A stretch of 64,000 nucleotides of DNA from Paracentrotus lividus (taxonomy: Eukaryota; Echinodermata; Echinoidea; Camarodonta; Echinidae): the NCBI GenBank assembly GCA_940671915.1, contig CALNVZ010000174.1, positions 73,796,537-73,860,536 on the forward strand. The letters are read 5' to 3'. The translations under genes were made by a program, and so were the position numbers. Positions 49,039 through 61,567 of the stretch are shown in pieces (position 1 is the stretch's first letter; each line of letters starts with the position of its first letter). Under the pieces are notes generated by a model, which had not been told where the DNA came from, made no database searches, and was given only the letters and a program-made list of their open reading frames with translations.

Positions 49039-49086
49039 GCAGAAAAATCCACCCCCTCAATATCGGGGGAAATTAATAATCAAACA
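49039..49086 (+). CDS. Candidate exon 4 of an unknown plus-strand gene (weak)
   Basis: A strong acceptor-like TTACCTTCTTTTTAG precedes it; ACA|GTAAAG is a mediocre donor. With one leading base, which matches the two spare bases left at 40,652, it is open (QKNPPPQYRGKLIIK) and ends with two spare bases. Length 48, so the phase is unchanged. Phase 0 is also open, so the reading is not unique. Confidence 0.2.
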
Positions 49087-49567
49087 GTAAAGTTCTGCAT
49101 CCATTTTTACAGTATTTGACAGCCATGGCAAACATATGAACCTTTTCGATATCTTAGCCACATAGGCTTTGTTGTGGTGCTCACTAATTTGCTTAGAACT
49201 ACACAAAGTAACACTCAAACAAATCGATATATAGGCCTACATGTACATATACTGCACAAGAAAAGATATCAATTGCTTTTCATTACAATTCCAACCAAGC
49301 TGATGATAATGATTTTCTACATGTACATGTTCATGTAGGAGGAATTATCACAACAAAATCACTCATCATTAAAATGCAAAAAAATTACTAAAACTCTTGA
49401 AATCAAATTTGAATGCACTAGTAAAATGTGCTCAAAGTATTGATGGTTGGTAATTTTCTGGTTAACAGTGGTGAATGGCATATGCAGGAAAATTTCCTTC
49501 TACCCAACTTTTAATGCACTGAAATATGACCAAATATTGCCATTGACCTAATTCAATGTTGGTGATA

Positions 49568-50634
49568 TAAACCCCTCACAAAAAGTTTCGCAAATCGACT
49601 TTGGGCGATGATAACTTTTCAGGTACGCTTTAGTTATTCCTAATATTCATACCATTGGAAAGATGATTTATTCCCCTTTTTATTGATATCCTATTTGTAA
49701 TGATTGTATCATGCTTCAATGCACAGAATATCAGAATATGGAGAAAAGTAAAAAGTCAAATGTTGTAAAATGCATTTTTATTGATCACACTGAAGTTCCG
49801 CAACTGGACGTTAGGTCCTGATAACTTTGGGGATATTTTTTAATTTTTATTGAATTTATAGCATTGTCAAGTTAATTTATTCCTCTCTTGATTGATACCT
49901 TATTTGTCATGGTGATGTCATGCCTGGGTCCGCAGAACCCCTGAATACCACCTGAATACATGACAAAGCGAAAGATAATTTTCAGTTTAAATTTCTGTAA
50001 CACAACTCTGAACCTTGATACATTTTAATGTGGGGATTTAATCATTGTCAATTTTTATAGCATTAAAAAGTTCATTTATTCTTCTTTTTACTGATACCCT
50101 ATTTGCAATAGTAACATCATGTTTGAATGCACATAACTCACGAATATAATGCAAAGTAAAAAGTGAAAAGTTGCGAAATGCATTGTTATTACCCGCAATA
50201 GACAATAATACTCACAATAGGCATTCAATTTGCAACATTTAACTTCTAACTTGTCCTAACATTTAGGTTTTCTGTCCATGCAGGAACAACACTATCGTTA
50301 CAATTAGGGTGTCATTGAAAAGAGGAATAAATTATCTTGACAATGGTCTAAAGTTCAATAAAAATTAGAAAATCCCCCATAAGTTATCAGAGCATTAAGT
50401 CGAGTTGCGGAACTTCGCTTTGATAAATGCATTTTGCAACATTTGACTTTTTACTTTTCTCCGTATTCTGATATTCTATGCATTGAAGCATGACATAATA
50501 ATTACAAGTAGGATATCAATAAAAAGGGGAATAAATTATCTTTCCAATGGTATGAATATCAGGAATAACTAAAGCGTACCTGAAAAGTTATCATGGCCCA
50601 AAGTCTACTTGCGAAACTTTTTGTGAGGGGTTTA
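49568..50634. mobile_element. 1,067-bp modular foldback element
   Basis: It starts TAAACCCCTCACAAAAAGTT and ends with its reverse complement, TA-flanked. Inverted similarity continues inward for roughly 400-500 bp per arm (for example CATACCATTGGAAAGAT versus ATCTTTCCAATGGTATG). Each arm is itself built of diverged modules of about 225 bp, carrying in order CATTGnnAAG, TTTATTCCT, TTGATACC and ATGTCATG-like words: about three forward modules, then two inverted. No open frame. Transcription through it would give a long hairpin RNA. Confidence 0.8.
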
Positions 50635-51408
50635 GATAAGATTTATGAAACAGGGAAGTTCCCTTCTTTGTCACATAATTTTACAGACTTAGAGGACATG
50701 ACATTAACTTGAAAGTATCTTACACTGTACTCTATGGGTTACTTATTGTGAAGCGGAAGAACTAAACAGTTTATGTCCACCCATTGACGTTATACCTAAT
50801 ATCTGGACCTTCGCCTACCATACATGTGTTATGTTGGGTTGCTAAAAAAAAAAATACAGAATGCAAATAAATGAACCCAACATTAGTCAAGGGTAGACAT
50901 AAACTGTTCAGTTATTAAAAATTTTGACTAGTAATGTATAGAGTGTCAGTTTCAGTTAAGTGGAATTCACATAACACTAAAATAATGATTTTTTCGTTTT
51001 AAACCCCTCCTTTTTTAATGTAAAAATGAAATTATAATAAAAAGAATATACATGTATCATATTGGTGTCCAGCCATTTGGTGTTTTAAATGAGCTGCATT
51101 GGTAGTTTCCTTTCTGATTGTTCTAGGCTTGATAATGTAGCATTTGGAGTATAAATTGTCTTGTTAAAATGAGATTGATAATCAGTATGTTGTGTATATT
51201 GTTACATCTGTTGACTGTAAAATCTATATGCTGACCAGTATTCGACCCCATCGTTGTAGCTGAAGTGTTCAAAAAAGAATTGCTGGTACTATGATTTGAT
51301 GTTTAACATTGGCATATCAATCATATGATTTGTCAACATGAAAATCTCCATCTTTTAAGTATTATCATTATTAAAAGTTTAAGACTACCTGGAAAGTTAG
51401 GTGTACAT
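50635..51408. other. Non-coding
   Basis: Short inverted words AAACAGTTTATGTCCACCC (about 50,765) and GGGTAGACATAAACTGTTCAG (about 50,891) suggest a small degraded MITE of about 145 bp. Nothing else was seen. Confidence 0.45.
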
Positions 51409-52154
51409 AGGCAATTCCACAGTAACTGACATTACACCGAACATGAATTTTCTTCATTGTTTGTATGGTAGCTAGATGGATAACACTGGTCTCACAATTA
51501 ATACAGCTCAATAACCTCATGATACTGAAGGGACTGGGCGGGAAAAAAAATCCTACAAAACCTTTTTTCCCTGTGAAATGACAAACAGATGTGTTGGTAA
51601 CTGACGTTACAGAAAACGGGAATGAATTTTGATGGTGTGGACTTTAATCACATTATCTCATCTCCGAGAAATGGTAGAGTAGCACGTTTGATATGATATC
51701 ATACCTAGGCTATTTAGAAAAGATATGCAAAGAAAAAAAAATAATTTGTATATTTTTCTTTTATACTATTACAAATTTACTGAAGGGATGTTGGTAACTG
51801 ACGTTACATAACAAGGTTACCCTTACATGTACGTCTGCCCTGCTTTTCGTCCCTTTGTAATTTACCAAATATCCCATGATTTTTTTTTAGAATACTCCAA
51901 ATTATTCACCCTTTTCACATTGGCATTTTTTTTAAAGGAAACAATATTAAAAAAAAACACCAAAATCATAAAAAAGTGAATTTTCCATATTATCCCATAT
52001 ATTTGTTTTTACTGATGGTTAGTTAAAAAAATTGAATTTGAAATATTTTATCTAACAACAACCATGACATTAGGATTGAGATTAATAAACTAAATAACCT
52101 GGGACGCACACTTTTTTTTAAAGATGTCATATCTGAAATTGTTTGGAATTGCCC
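51409..52154. mobile_element. 746-bp element with GGCAATTCCAC ends
   Basis: Begins AGGCAATTCCACAGTAACTG and ends TGGAATTGCCC. The inner word GTTGGTAACTGACGTTAC recurs at about 51,595 and 51,790, and GTAACTGACATTAC lies at the left end. Ends and layout match the element at 16,665-17,459, whose inner word is TAATGCGACTAACC. This is a second, diverged family member. Confidence 0.75.
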
Positions 52155-52652
52155 AAATCCTGGAATATACTGTCCAATATTAGATGTATCACAAGTCTTC
52201 TTGGGGATTATATCTGATTTTATTGTCATGTTATTATTGATCTGTCATGCTTCGTTGAGCACAAGATATATGAAAATTATGCAAATGAAAAGAATGTCAT
52301 ATGACATGAGCTTTACATGCAGTATGACACAAGCTCATGTTTATGACCTGAAGCTGTGTGCCAATTTTCACGACATAAATCACAGTCAAATAAACAGAAA
52401 TTAACAATGAAAATATGCCAGATACAAATTTTCAGGTGGTCTTTAACTTTTAATAATGATGGTAAATGTGACCAATAAGAGCATACTTGGCAGAAGAAAC
52501 TGAGTGTGGCTTTTGATTTTTTTTTCAGTTTGACTTTGTTCATGTCTTTAAAAAACCCAAGCTAAACAAAACATTTTATTTCAAACCCATGGTCACACAT
52601 GTAAAAATTGCATTGCAAGCTATAAATATGTGTAATAACTCAAGTTTGCCCC

Positions 52653-53096
52653 TTAAAGGGATTTAGTAACTTTCAAAAACAAGAGCAATTATATCAAGAT
52701 TAATAAAATTATATTGTTCCAACAGTAAAAACAAATTACTGAAAGTTTCATATCAAATGGAAGTCATTTACTACCTTAAAACAGTGTAACAAACAATGCC
52801 AAGCATACAGCCGAACACCAGTACCCTCTACTGATAGCCCACCAGGCCCGTAGGGACGGGAGACTATACAACAGGAAATGGGTGTGTGGAAAAGCACATG
52901 GTTTTATAAACCATCCGGTGTTGGTTTATAAAATTTGAGTATGAAATCATTGATATCTCGAAGGTAAAGCAAGCAACTAGCTTACAATTTTGAAGAGATA
53001 CCAGACTGACCTAAGTGTTTATAATTACGTTGGCAAAATAAGCTAAATCGAATAAATGTGATTTGAATATCATTCAATGTTACTGCATCCCTTTAA
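52653..53096. mobile_element. TTAA-ended MITE, 444 bp
   Basis: The left end is TTAAAGGGATTTAGTAAC; the right end, reversed, is TTAAAGGGATGCAGTAAC. TTAA at both ends fits the TTAA target duplication of piggyBac/Kolobok-type elements. The centre holds a CG-richer stretch (about 52,805-52,870). Confidence 0.75.
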
Positions 53097-53166
53097 AGAG
53101 AATTTAGTGTAGTGGGAAAGGTGAACAAAAAAATTTGGTGCTGCTTTACAGAAGAGGGTAACTCCT

Positions 53167-53772
53167 TTAAAGTAGGGGTCCAGGCTGAAATTCAAATGGT
53201 TTGAAATGTACAGTGAAATATAACAAGTACACCACTGAAAATTTCATCAAAATCAGATGAAAGGTAACATTAAAAAAGTTACAATTTTTTTCTATAAAAC
53301 ACTTCTATGCATAGTCTAATGCATATTCAATGAACAAGTTGATGATGTCATCGATCCACTCTTTCTCTTTTATTCTACTGTACTATGAAGTTTAATTTTT
53401 CTGCTCCAAGAATAAAGATTTAAGTGATAACTCTTTATGGAATGTTTGATATTATCATTGCTATAGCTTATCAATATAAGTTATATATATATTTTTTCTA
53501 CACATGTAAAAAAAAAAGGAAATAAAATAGGATTTCATATGATAAAATACAAAAGAAGGTACACTGTATAAGTGGATCAATGACATCTGCTTGCCCATTG
53601 AATATGCATGAGACTACACACAAAACTGTTTTATTAAAAAAATGCAAAACTTAAAAAAAAAACAACTTTGTTATTTTTCATCCAATTTTGATGAAATTTC
53701 CAGTGTTGTACTTGTTATATTTTACTGTACATTTCTTACTATCTGAAATTTCAGCCTGCAGTCCTCCTTTAA
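53167..53772. mobile_element. TTAA-ended foldback, 606 bp
   Basis: The left arm TTAAAGTAGGGGTCCAGGC, then TGAAATTCAAATGG, pairs with the right arm (GAAATTTCAGCCTGCAGTCC, then TCCTTTAA). Further in, TGAAAATTTCATCAAAATC pairs with TTTTGATGAAATTTCCAGTG, and ATGCATATTCAATG pairs with CATTGAATATGCAT. Non-coding. Confidence 0.78.
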
Positions 53773-53947
53773 AGGTAAAAGTTTTGAAAAGAATCTCCTC
53801 AGGGAGAAGAAAAATCAGGATTTTGGGCATTTATATAAGTGGCTATTTTCGTCATGGTTTTATTTTCTTTTCTCATTTTCGCAAGTCACTCCTCGTGAAC
53901 ATTTCCACTTCAGTGTAGGCCTATGGCTATTTATAGTAACGGAAAAC

Positions 53948-54741
53948 TTAAAGGCAAAGTCCAGACCCCCCAAAATCAGTTGCTTTTATCAAAAGCAGAT
54001 ACATATGAGAAACATATTTAAAAAAAATCAAGAAAATTAGACTAAATTATAAAGAGAGTTATGAATGTCTTTGTGATGCCACCAAAAAGCTGATCGCTGT
54101 ACCAAAAAATTAGCAAGACATTCACAAGGCAATGATGCCATAGGGGCAGTATTTGCCATGTGGGGTCTATATTGTTTTATCATGAATTTTCATTTGTTTG
54201 TTTGAAAATACATCATGCATCTTCTTTCTATACTGAAAACCTACTTAAAAATCTTTGTTTTTGTATTTATAGAGGGGATGCTGATTTTCCCATACATGTT
54301 TGCAATAACATATTTCTGTGAATTTAATTTGGCCAAAGTTAGTTTCTTAACAAATAAAGTGAAAATTTATCATAAAGCAGAATACTGAATAGAACCTATA
54401 TGGCAAGTAAGTGCCTTTATGACATCACAGCTTTGTGACTGTTGCCAGTTTGGTATGGAGATCTGGGGACCATTTCATCAAAGGACTTCTTGGACATTTT
54501 CTCTGACAAATTTGCTCTCAGCCAATCAGATGCAAGCATTTCAGTAGCTTATACTGTTTGTCGGATAAAACGTCCAACAAGTACTTTCATAAAACGCTCG
54601 TCAGCCTTTTTACATCATAAAGATATTCATAACTGTCTTATTATTAGTCTGATTTTCTTCAAACTTTTTTTTTTATCAGTTTCTCTAATTTATCTGCTTT
54701 TTATAAAAGCAAGCTATTTTGCATCTGGACTTCACCTTCAA
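53948..54741. mobile_element. TTAA-type foldback, second copy of the 25.6-kb family
   Basis: The left end TTAAAGGCAAAGTCCAGACC pairs with the right end TCTGGACTTCACCTTCAA. Inner words (ATGAATGTCTTTGTGATGCC, ATAAAGTGAAAATTTATCAT, GGCCAAAGTTA) match 25,616-26,765. A small insert with inverted ends (GGACCATTTCATCAAAGGAC ... AAGTACTTTCATAAAACG) lies at about 54,461-54,600. Confidence 0.75.
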
Positions 54742-55079
54742 GTTCTCACAAACTTCCCCCGCCCTAGTCCAAATCAAGAAAAGATCTAAACGCGAAAATA
54801 TTAGCTTATACATTATTTTGATTGCAGAAGGATCTCTTTTTTTCTTGTTGCAGTTTGGCGGTAGAAGGAGTTCTGGACCATACGTGTTGCTGGTTGGCCT
54901 AAACCCGTAAGGTCTTAACTTGTGCTGGAGATATAAGGTCACAGGTTATGCCCTTAGGGTAGTAGGCCGGACAGAATACTCATCGTACTGAAGATAAAAA
55001 TGTTTGAATAATTATTTCTATTTGTTTGTGTTTTTACAGTGTTTTATACGTTATCACACCAATCATCTTTTCTGTGACA
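54742..55079. other. Non-coding; one acceptor-like site
   Basis: TCTTTTTTTCTTGTTGCAG ends at about 54,853 and is followed by 18 open codons (FGGRRSSGPYVLLVGLNP) and a stop. It could be a terminal exon, but its phase does not fit the other candidates in its best-looking frame. Confidence 0.25.
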
Positions 55080-55352
55080 CGACATTTGCTCCTACGACAA
55101 TTGCTTCAGGGTTTATTTTGAGTAAGATACAGGGTTATGGTTGCGATAGGGTTTAATGCTAGGTTTAAGGTTAGGTTTAAGGTTAGGTTTAAGGTTAGGT
55201 GTAGGGTTGGGTATAGTGTTTGTTGTTGTAATCCCAAAAGGCAGCTCCTTTGAAGCTATACTTGATTTTGGTTAAATCCAGAGTTGATGTTAGTTATGCG
55301 ATTAGTGTATGGAATTTATAGCAGAGCGATTGTCGCTGGAGCAGATGTCATG
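55080..55352 (+). mobile_element. Telomere-like MITE, copy 2
   Basis: The left end CGACATTTGCTCCTACGACA and the right end TTGTCGCTGGAGCAGATGTC are inverted copies. The interior has four TTAGGTTTAAGG-type units (about 55,160-55,206) and GGGTATAGTGT. Confidence 0.82.
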
Positions 55353-56370
55353 ATATCATTTCCCCACACTTTCCGTGCCCTTCTAACTAAGACTACTGAG
55401 AAGCCTACTTTGACTTACTACTTCTACTACAACTGCGACTATGACGTCTACATGAAGTACGACTACCAAAAATATGGCCACCATGTCTCTTTGATATCCC
55501 ACTTTTCAATCTTATCTACATTGCACTCTTGGTGAAAACATAATTCAGAAATAACAAAATAATGTTTATTAACTTGATGGTGTCATGATTTATAAAAAAA
55601 TTCAAAATAAAGATAATGTAGAAAACACCCTGTATCCTCATTGGCAATATCTTTATTATGTAGTTGTAATTGTGTGGTCAGTTTGAAAATCTAAAGAAGT
55701 AAATTCTGCATTTGGTACATAAGCAGATACAATGTAAGTATGAAAGGTTGTATAACCAGGAAATTGGAATGTTTGGAAAGTGAAACCGAATATGTCAAGC
55801 TATCGTTAGGGAAGAACCTTCAATGTATTTCTTTAAAGACACTTTTGAAGCCATGTTTGAGTTAAAAATAAAATGCTAATTATATCCAGACATAAATACA
55901 CGTACATTTGTACATGGAGAGGTAAATTAATTGTGTATTTTTGTTCATAACGACTGCTGGCCTCGTGCTTGGATCCGGCTTTACTTCTGGTTTCTTTCTT
56001 TACTGTTACACTATTGAGATATTACTACCAATATTATCCTTGCTAATGATGTTGCAAATCCTGTCTTGATAAACTATCCCACTTTATTTTTGGACTGATA
56101 ATTAACTGATAGTTCATCAGTAACTGTCTGATAATTAAATGATAGCTCATCTTGAAACTCTTTATGAATCATCTTTTTTTTTTAATCTGGTATTTTTTAA
56201 AATCTGTGTTTAAATCTGTTTTTGGGACTATAAGACAGAACACAATTTACATTTTGTTTGTCTTTTATTTGAAAGTTAATCAATGTTTATTTTTGCTATT
56301 TGCTTTTGTTCTTTAGCAGTTTTACATTTACATTTAAAATGTTACATATTTTTATTTTGTTTTTATCTTT
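55353..56370. other. Non-coding
   Basis: Short direct repeat: TGATAATTAACTGATAGTTCATC at about 56,095 and its near copy TGATAATTAAATGATAGCTCATC at 56,130 (each just over 20 bases). No gene. Confidence 0.4.
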
Positions 56371-56587
56371 GGGTAAGTCCAAGCTATTTTGCATCTTTTC
56401 CCCACGTGTTACCGACAAATTGTGATATCATCTAAATTGATTTTATGTTTTTGGTAAAGGTTCTGAACCTTTACATGTACCTAAAAAATAAAAATTAATT
56501 GACATAAATCATTTCATAATTAATTTATGGTAAATTATTTGTCGGTAACGTGTGGAACAAAGATGCAAAATAGCTAGGACTTGCCCC
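56371..56587. mobile_element. 217-bp MITE, intact copy of the 16.55-kb family
   Basis: The left end GGGTAAGTCCAAGCTATTTT and the right end, reversed, GGGGCAAGTCCTAGCTATTT. TTACCGACAAATTGTG and ATTTGTCGGTAACGTG pair further in. It shows what 16,551-17,521 looked like before its insertion. Confidence 0.82.
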
Positions 56588-57561
56588 TTTGCATGCATGT
56601 TTATTTGATTTCCTATGTTTTAGTAGTGTATAGTACATGTTGCTTAATAATAAGATACACATGTATTGTGCTTATTTTATTTGTATATATGATTGTATCA
56701 CATGGACCTGTACAGGCTTGCAATTTTGAAAATAATGTTGAACTATGTTCTTTTTTTGCTGTTGACAATATCAGTGTATACTAATTAGCTATGTTCATGA
56801 CATTTTGGTACCGGTAATCACCTTATAAAGTTTGAGTTGCGAGTAGCTTTTGAACAACAAAATCTTATTTTAAAACTAAACGTTTGTTATTGTGATTATT
56901 AATTCAGATTTATTTTGGTTTAAATCTTAAAAATGATACCCGCATGTATGAATTATGTTCTCTTTAATTCATTTGATTTATCTCAAGTTATTTCTGTGCT
57001 GTTCTTCATTTTGTGCATGCTTTTGGTTTTATGTTTTGTGACCTCGACTTGACCCGTAAGGTCTAAACCTGTGTCAAAGTTCATAGTTCACCACAGGCTT
57101 TCATCTTCGGGTACCAGTCTGGTGTCGCCTTTATCTGCACTGCATGCCAAAAGTTATGAGTTCATTATTTTTGTGATCGTCAGCGTATTCAGTTTAGGCT
57201 AAATTATGCCATTTATGATTTAATTTAATGATTTGCATAATTATTATTTATTTTGTGATGCTTGCAGTTCATGTATTTGTTCTTACTTTTTGTACACGCT
57301 TTGACTGTAAACCATTTAACCTTCTGAATACTACTCTTGTACTTTTCAAGGCACTGGCTTTGAAACTTTGCCACAAAATTGCTCAAATGAGCTACTTCTG
57401 CATCAAACTGAGTTTGCTCGATCTCAAGATTGAAGCGTGATTTTCCCTCCAATGAAAAAGCTTGAGATTCAAGAAATCAAGTCCGCACCGGCCAGCCCGG
57501 TTAAGTGGTGCCAGCGTGGAATTAGCTGGAGCTACAGAGCATGCGCTCTTTAGGGTGACCC
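56588..57561. other. Non-coding
   Basis: AT-rich. The overlapping open frames near 57,225-57,450 on both strands lack protein-like features. Confidence 0.4.
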
Positions 57562-57761
57562 GACATTTGCTCCTGCGACAATTGCTCCGGGCTTTATTTC
57601 GTCTAAGATATAGGGTTAGGGTTAGGGTTGTAATAGGGATTTATATTAGGTTTAGGGTTAGGTTTAGGGTAGGGTATAGTGTAAAGTCCCTGGTTGAAGT
57701 TAGTCATTCGATTAGTGTATGGAATTTATAGCGGAACAATTATCGCGGGAGCAAATGTCAT
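57562..57761 (+). mobile_element. Telomere-like MITE, copy 3
   Basis: The left end GACATTTGCTCCTGCGACAA and the right end TCGCGGGAGCAAATGTCATG are inverted. The interior has GGGTTAGGGTTAGGG (57,612-57,632) and TTTAGGGTTAGG units. This is the best-preserved copy. Confidence 0.85.
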
Positions 57762-58290
57762 GGATTCGCTCTTTAGATGCTGTGTTTCAAACAACGCGCA
57801 ATTTTGAAGAGACGTCATGAATAAATCATCCCAAGCCCCCTAAAAATCTGAGTTGTCTACATCTATTTTCATGAATTTTGCAAGTCCCATCTTCGCTAAA
57901 GTTTCCACTTCAACAGAAGTCAGTTTGTAGTAATGAAAGCATCACAAAAAAGCAAAATTATCCACTTGCAAATTTCCTAAACTAGTCTAAAATCGCGAAA
58001 ATATAGATGTGAAAACATTGGCTTATACAGTAGTTCACAATTTGCAAACTAGCCCAAGTTGACTAGGGCTTGAATCTCAAAATGACAAACGTTAGCCCGC
58101 GAATAGCCTAATTACAAATAATCTCAAGCTAGTTCTGATTTTGCTAATTGACTTGATCAGAAAAGCAAGTAAACTTGGAAATTTGGGATGATGTAGAAGG
58201 GCCTATGAAGGTGAATTGTAAGCAGTTTTATTACCGGTAACCATTCCTAAGAAAATGGAATTGTGAGGAGTGATGTGTGTACTAAGTGGT
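57762..58290. other. Non-coding
   Basis: Nothing recognised beyond short AT-rich sequence. Confidence 0.4.
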
Positions 58291-58480
58291 GACACAACAA
58301 TTGTTCCTGTAACAATTACTCCAGGCTTTGTTTTGTCGAAGATAGGGTTAGGGTTGCGATAGGGCTTTGTTACATGTAGGTTCAGTGTAGGGTATAGTGT
58401 TAAGTCCATGGTTGAAGTCGGTCATTTGATTTGTGTGTGGAAATTATAGTGGATCAGTTGTCGCTGGAGCAAATGTCATT
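58291..58480 (+). mobile_element. Telomere-like MITE, copy 4
   Basis: Left end GACACAACAATTGTTCCTGT (diverged) and right end TTGTCGCTGGAGCAAATGTC. The interior has GATAGGGTTAGGGTTGCGAT and GGGTATAGTGTTAAGTCC. All four copies keep the same orientation. Confidence 0.8.
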
Positions 58481-60057
58481 GAACCGTTGTAGGCTACTGG
58501 ATAGTGTGCAATGCAAGGAGCGATAGAAACAATACAAATCTTCTTCAGTCTAAATGTGCAGATCTGGCTACATGTTCACTGAAGTTTGCCTAAATGTACT
58601 TGTAGTCTTTGAACTTATTCTGTGATTCATTTTCTCAACTTTTTCTCAAAGGGCATGTTTAGCTGTAGTCTGTCAGACTTACAGTTGGAAAGGTTTGTAG
58701 TCATTATAAGAGGAAAAAAAAAACAACTAAACTAATGTATGGGACTACACAAAAGTGCTTTTTGTCATTAGTTGACTACATGAGGGTATTTGAAAAGCAA
58801 AATTTCATTGCCAGTATATTCTTCCTAAAACAAATGAAAATAATTTGAAAGCTTGTGATCATTTTGTTCTCCTTTTTCATTACAGTATACTCTGTTTGAG
58901 ATGCTCTATTATGAGTGGATTACACATGTTTTATGTTGAATGGGTTTAAGTGCATCCATTTGTGTTTTATCAGTTTTTACTATTTCGCCAAAAATTTACA
59001 AGTTGACGAATTGCATTAGGCTGCGAGCAAACTACCAAATGGTTGGATGTGGCTCCTATAGCCAATTATTTTCTTACAAAAGAAATTGTTAATTTATTTC
59101 AGTCTACTTTCCCTTGTTAAAATAATCTTCCACATTCAGACTCGGCATTAAATAGAAGACCATGGGATTGTGCCTGCAAACTAAAGACAGGAAACCATCA
59201 AAGGGTGCAATACTGTAAATGCAAAGCATCACACCAACTAAAAAATGACCAATACACCATTTAAATATGACTTAACAATGTAGGCCTAAATGTGCACACC
59301 CATGTTGCCCCATGCATATAGGTTTAGAGTCTTCTGTGTCTGAAGTGATTGTAGCACGCTGTCTGCAAGACCCCAGCGTGCATTGTATTGATTCATTCTC
59401 CTCTCATCATTAGCATCCTATGAATAGGAATTACCTTCCATTTTTGAACGGAGTGTGCTATACGCCCCCTCATGCTCACTCCCAAATTGAATTGGATACC
59501 GGTAAGAATAGTTCTGTCTAGACCCTCTTTCACAAGGAACAAAAGCCCTGCTATTCATACCACAGACAGTGAATAGAGATTGTACTGGTAGCTGTCATAT
59601 ATTATTATTTTTAGGTCAAGTTATTTGGTTAATTGCCCTGTATGAGTTGATAGGTGTTATTCTCTGTTCAAGAGTAAACAATGAGATAATATCTATCCCA
59701 TCATGGCCTCAATAAAATACTTCAAATGTAATTTAATTTTCATTCTTTAGTCATCTTACATATATTCTTGTGCCTTCTCTTTTATTTCTTTTTACAACTT
59801 TTCAGAAAAGTTTTACTTACAACATTGTAGACTATCACCATCATAATGATGAAAATGTATCATTATTTTATGCCAAACTCATTGACATTAAATTGGTTTT
59901 GATAATAATCATAAAAAAAAATAAATAATATGCAGCCCATATCTGGATAGTGGATTAAATGTACATGGCATGTTTTTAAGATATTTCCACCTTATATTTA
60001 GTTGCTGATTGTGTGCTATTAATATGACGTATTGCTCTTTGTGTTTTGTTTTTATAG
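58481..60057. other. Non-coding or intronic; alternative terminal-exon site
   Basis: GTTCTCCTTTTTCATTACAG ends at 58,885 and is followed by short open frames (YTLFEMLYYEWITHVLC in one phase, ILCLRCSIMSGLHMFYVEWV in another) that close within 60 bp. It could be an alternative last exon to 60,058. Otherwise AT-rich. Confidence 0.35.
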
Positions 60058-60163
60058 ACCAGTCTGTCATTTCCAACATTTTCTTCAGACCCTTAGAAGA
60101 TTCATGAAGTTTAAATTCTTGATATTATTTCAAACAAAATACTTCCATTATAATTATCTGTAA
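60058..60163 (+). CDS. Candidate terminal exon of an unknown plus-strand gene (weak)
   Basis: A strong acceptor (CTCTTTGTGTTTTGTTTTTATAG) precedes it. Only the frame with one leading base is open; it reads 34 codons to TAA at 60,161 (begins PVCHFQHFLQTLRRFMK). That phase accepts the two spare bases left by the exons at 40,576 or 49,039. The second half is AT-rich and may be run-on rather than true coding. An intron of 11-19 kb would be implied. No family recognised. Confidence 0.25.
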
Positions 60164-60898
60164 ATAGAATTCATAAATATGTGTATATAAGTTTGTAGCA
60201 ACTGATGGAATTAAGGTTGCATAGAAAATAATTCATGCATATATGCCCTATATGTTTATCCTGATTAACTGCCACTCTGAGCTCTTATTTCCTCATATCA
60301 ATTTATCTATTTTTAGTCAAATCTAAATATATACATTGTAAATTACACAATGGACCAGGATCATCTTTCATATTTTCAATTCTGCTGCTCAAGTCAGGGG
60401 GAGGGGAGTAGGGGGGGGGGGTGTCAAACAGCTCTCTCTCTCTCTCTCTATCTCCACCTCCCAGCGCTCTCGCGCCAAAGTACCACGACCCATTCTTGTG
60501 TGCATTGATTCGATGAAGGGGATCATCTTTTGTTTTCTATTGTCTGGGAATGTCTAGGATAGAACGCTACATTGTTAATGCTCATGTTTAAATGCAACCA
60601 AGCGTTCCCCTGTCTCAAATGCTTTAAGCCGTAGGGCGAACACGGATGATGATTTGCCAGCGCATGTAAGGTGAATTGCCGATGTGGGGGTGTTGTGAGT
60701 TATTTATGATTCTTCTTTTATTTTTTCGAATTGAGGATATAAAATGTTTGTTCAAAATGTGATAGTTGGACAATCCCAAGTTTCATGGATATTTTTAAAA
60801 AGTTCCTGCTTCATTTAATGTTACATATTTTGGTTGAAATACATGTAGGACAACTACTAATAATAAAACAATAAAACTTTTCCCACAATATAGGCCTA
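60164..60898. other. Non-coding, simple repeats
   Basis: G run at about 60,411-60,421, followed by a CT tract at about 60,432-60,449. Nothing else is supported. Confidence 0.5.
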
Positions 60899-61567
60899 TA
60901 CAGTGCATAATAATATACACTTTTGACAAGGCTACCAAATTAAAAATACATGATTCTTGGGGAAAAAGTTTAGAAGTTTATAAAGCTCAAATCCTCAACT
61001 ATCATTATGACTAAAAAAATTCTGAGAATAACGCATTCTTCTTTGAGCAATGCCCACTTTTATGAAGGACACAAGAAATAGCATGCGCAGGAATTTGCTA
61101 TTCATTTATCACCTGGGTATGACATGCCAAAAAGGATTCTAGTAATAATGGAATAAATCGGCTAACAAAGACTAAAATAAACTGAAGTCAGAGCAAAAAT
61201 CAATGATGTAAAAACAAAACGGTGAAAAACTACATTTTGCATAATATTGATTGTTTATTTCTGACTTTTGATATATCTTTTTAATACTCTGTTAGCTGAT
61301 TCATTCCCTTATTTCTTTGAATCCTTCTTGGCATGCCATACCCAGGTGATAAATGAATAGCGAATTCCTACGCAGGCTATTTTTGTGTCCTTCACAAAAG
61401 TGGGCATTGCTCACTGAAGAATGCGTTATTTTCGGAATTTTTTTTTGGTCATAATGATAGTTGAAGATATGAGCTTAATATACATCTAAACCTTTTCCCC
61501 AAGAATCATATATTTTTAATTTGGTAGCCTTGTCAAAAGTGTATAGTTCTTTTTGGGACGCACTGTA
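60899..61567. mobile_element. 669-bp foldback, Tc1/mariner-type ends
   Basis: The left end TACAGTGCATAATAATATAC and the right end GGGACGCACTGTA are flanked by TA. Long inverted arms follow: TTTTGACAAGGCTACCAAAT and GAATAACGCATTCTTC on the left, their reverse complements at about 61,520-61,540 and 61,410-61,430. The word TGCCCACTTTTATGAAGGAC also pairs. The arms are about 290 bp around a loop of about 100 bp. No transposase. Confidence 0.8.

Noticed and set aside
55160..55206. Interstitial telomere or chromosome-fusion scar
   Set aside because: The TTAGG-like units lie inside a TIR-bounded MITE that recurs four times, so they belong to the element.
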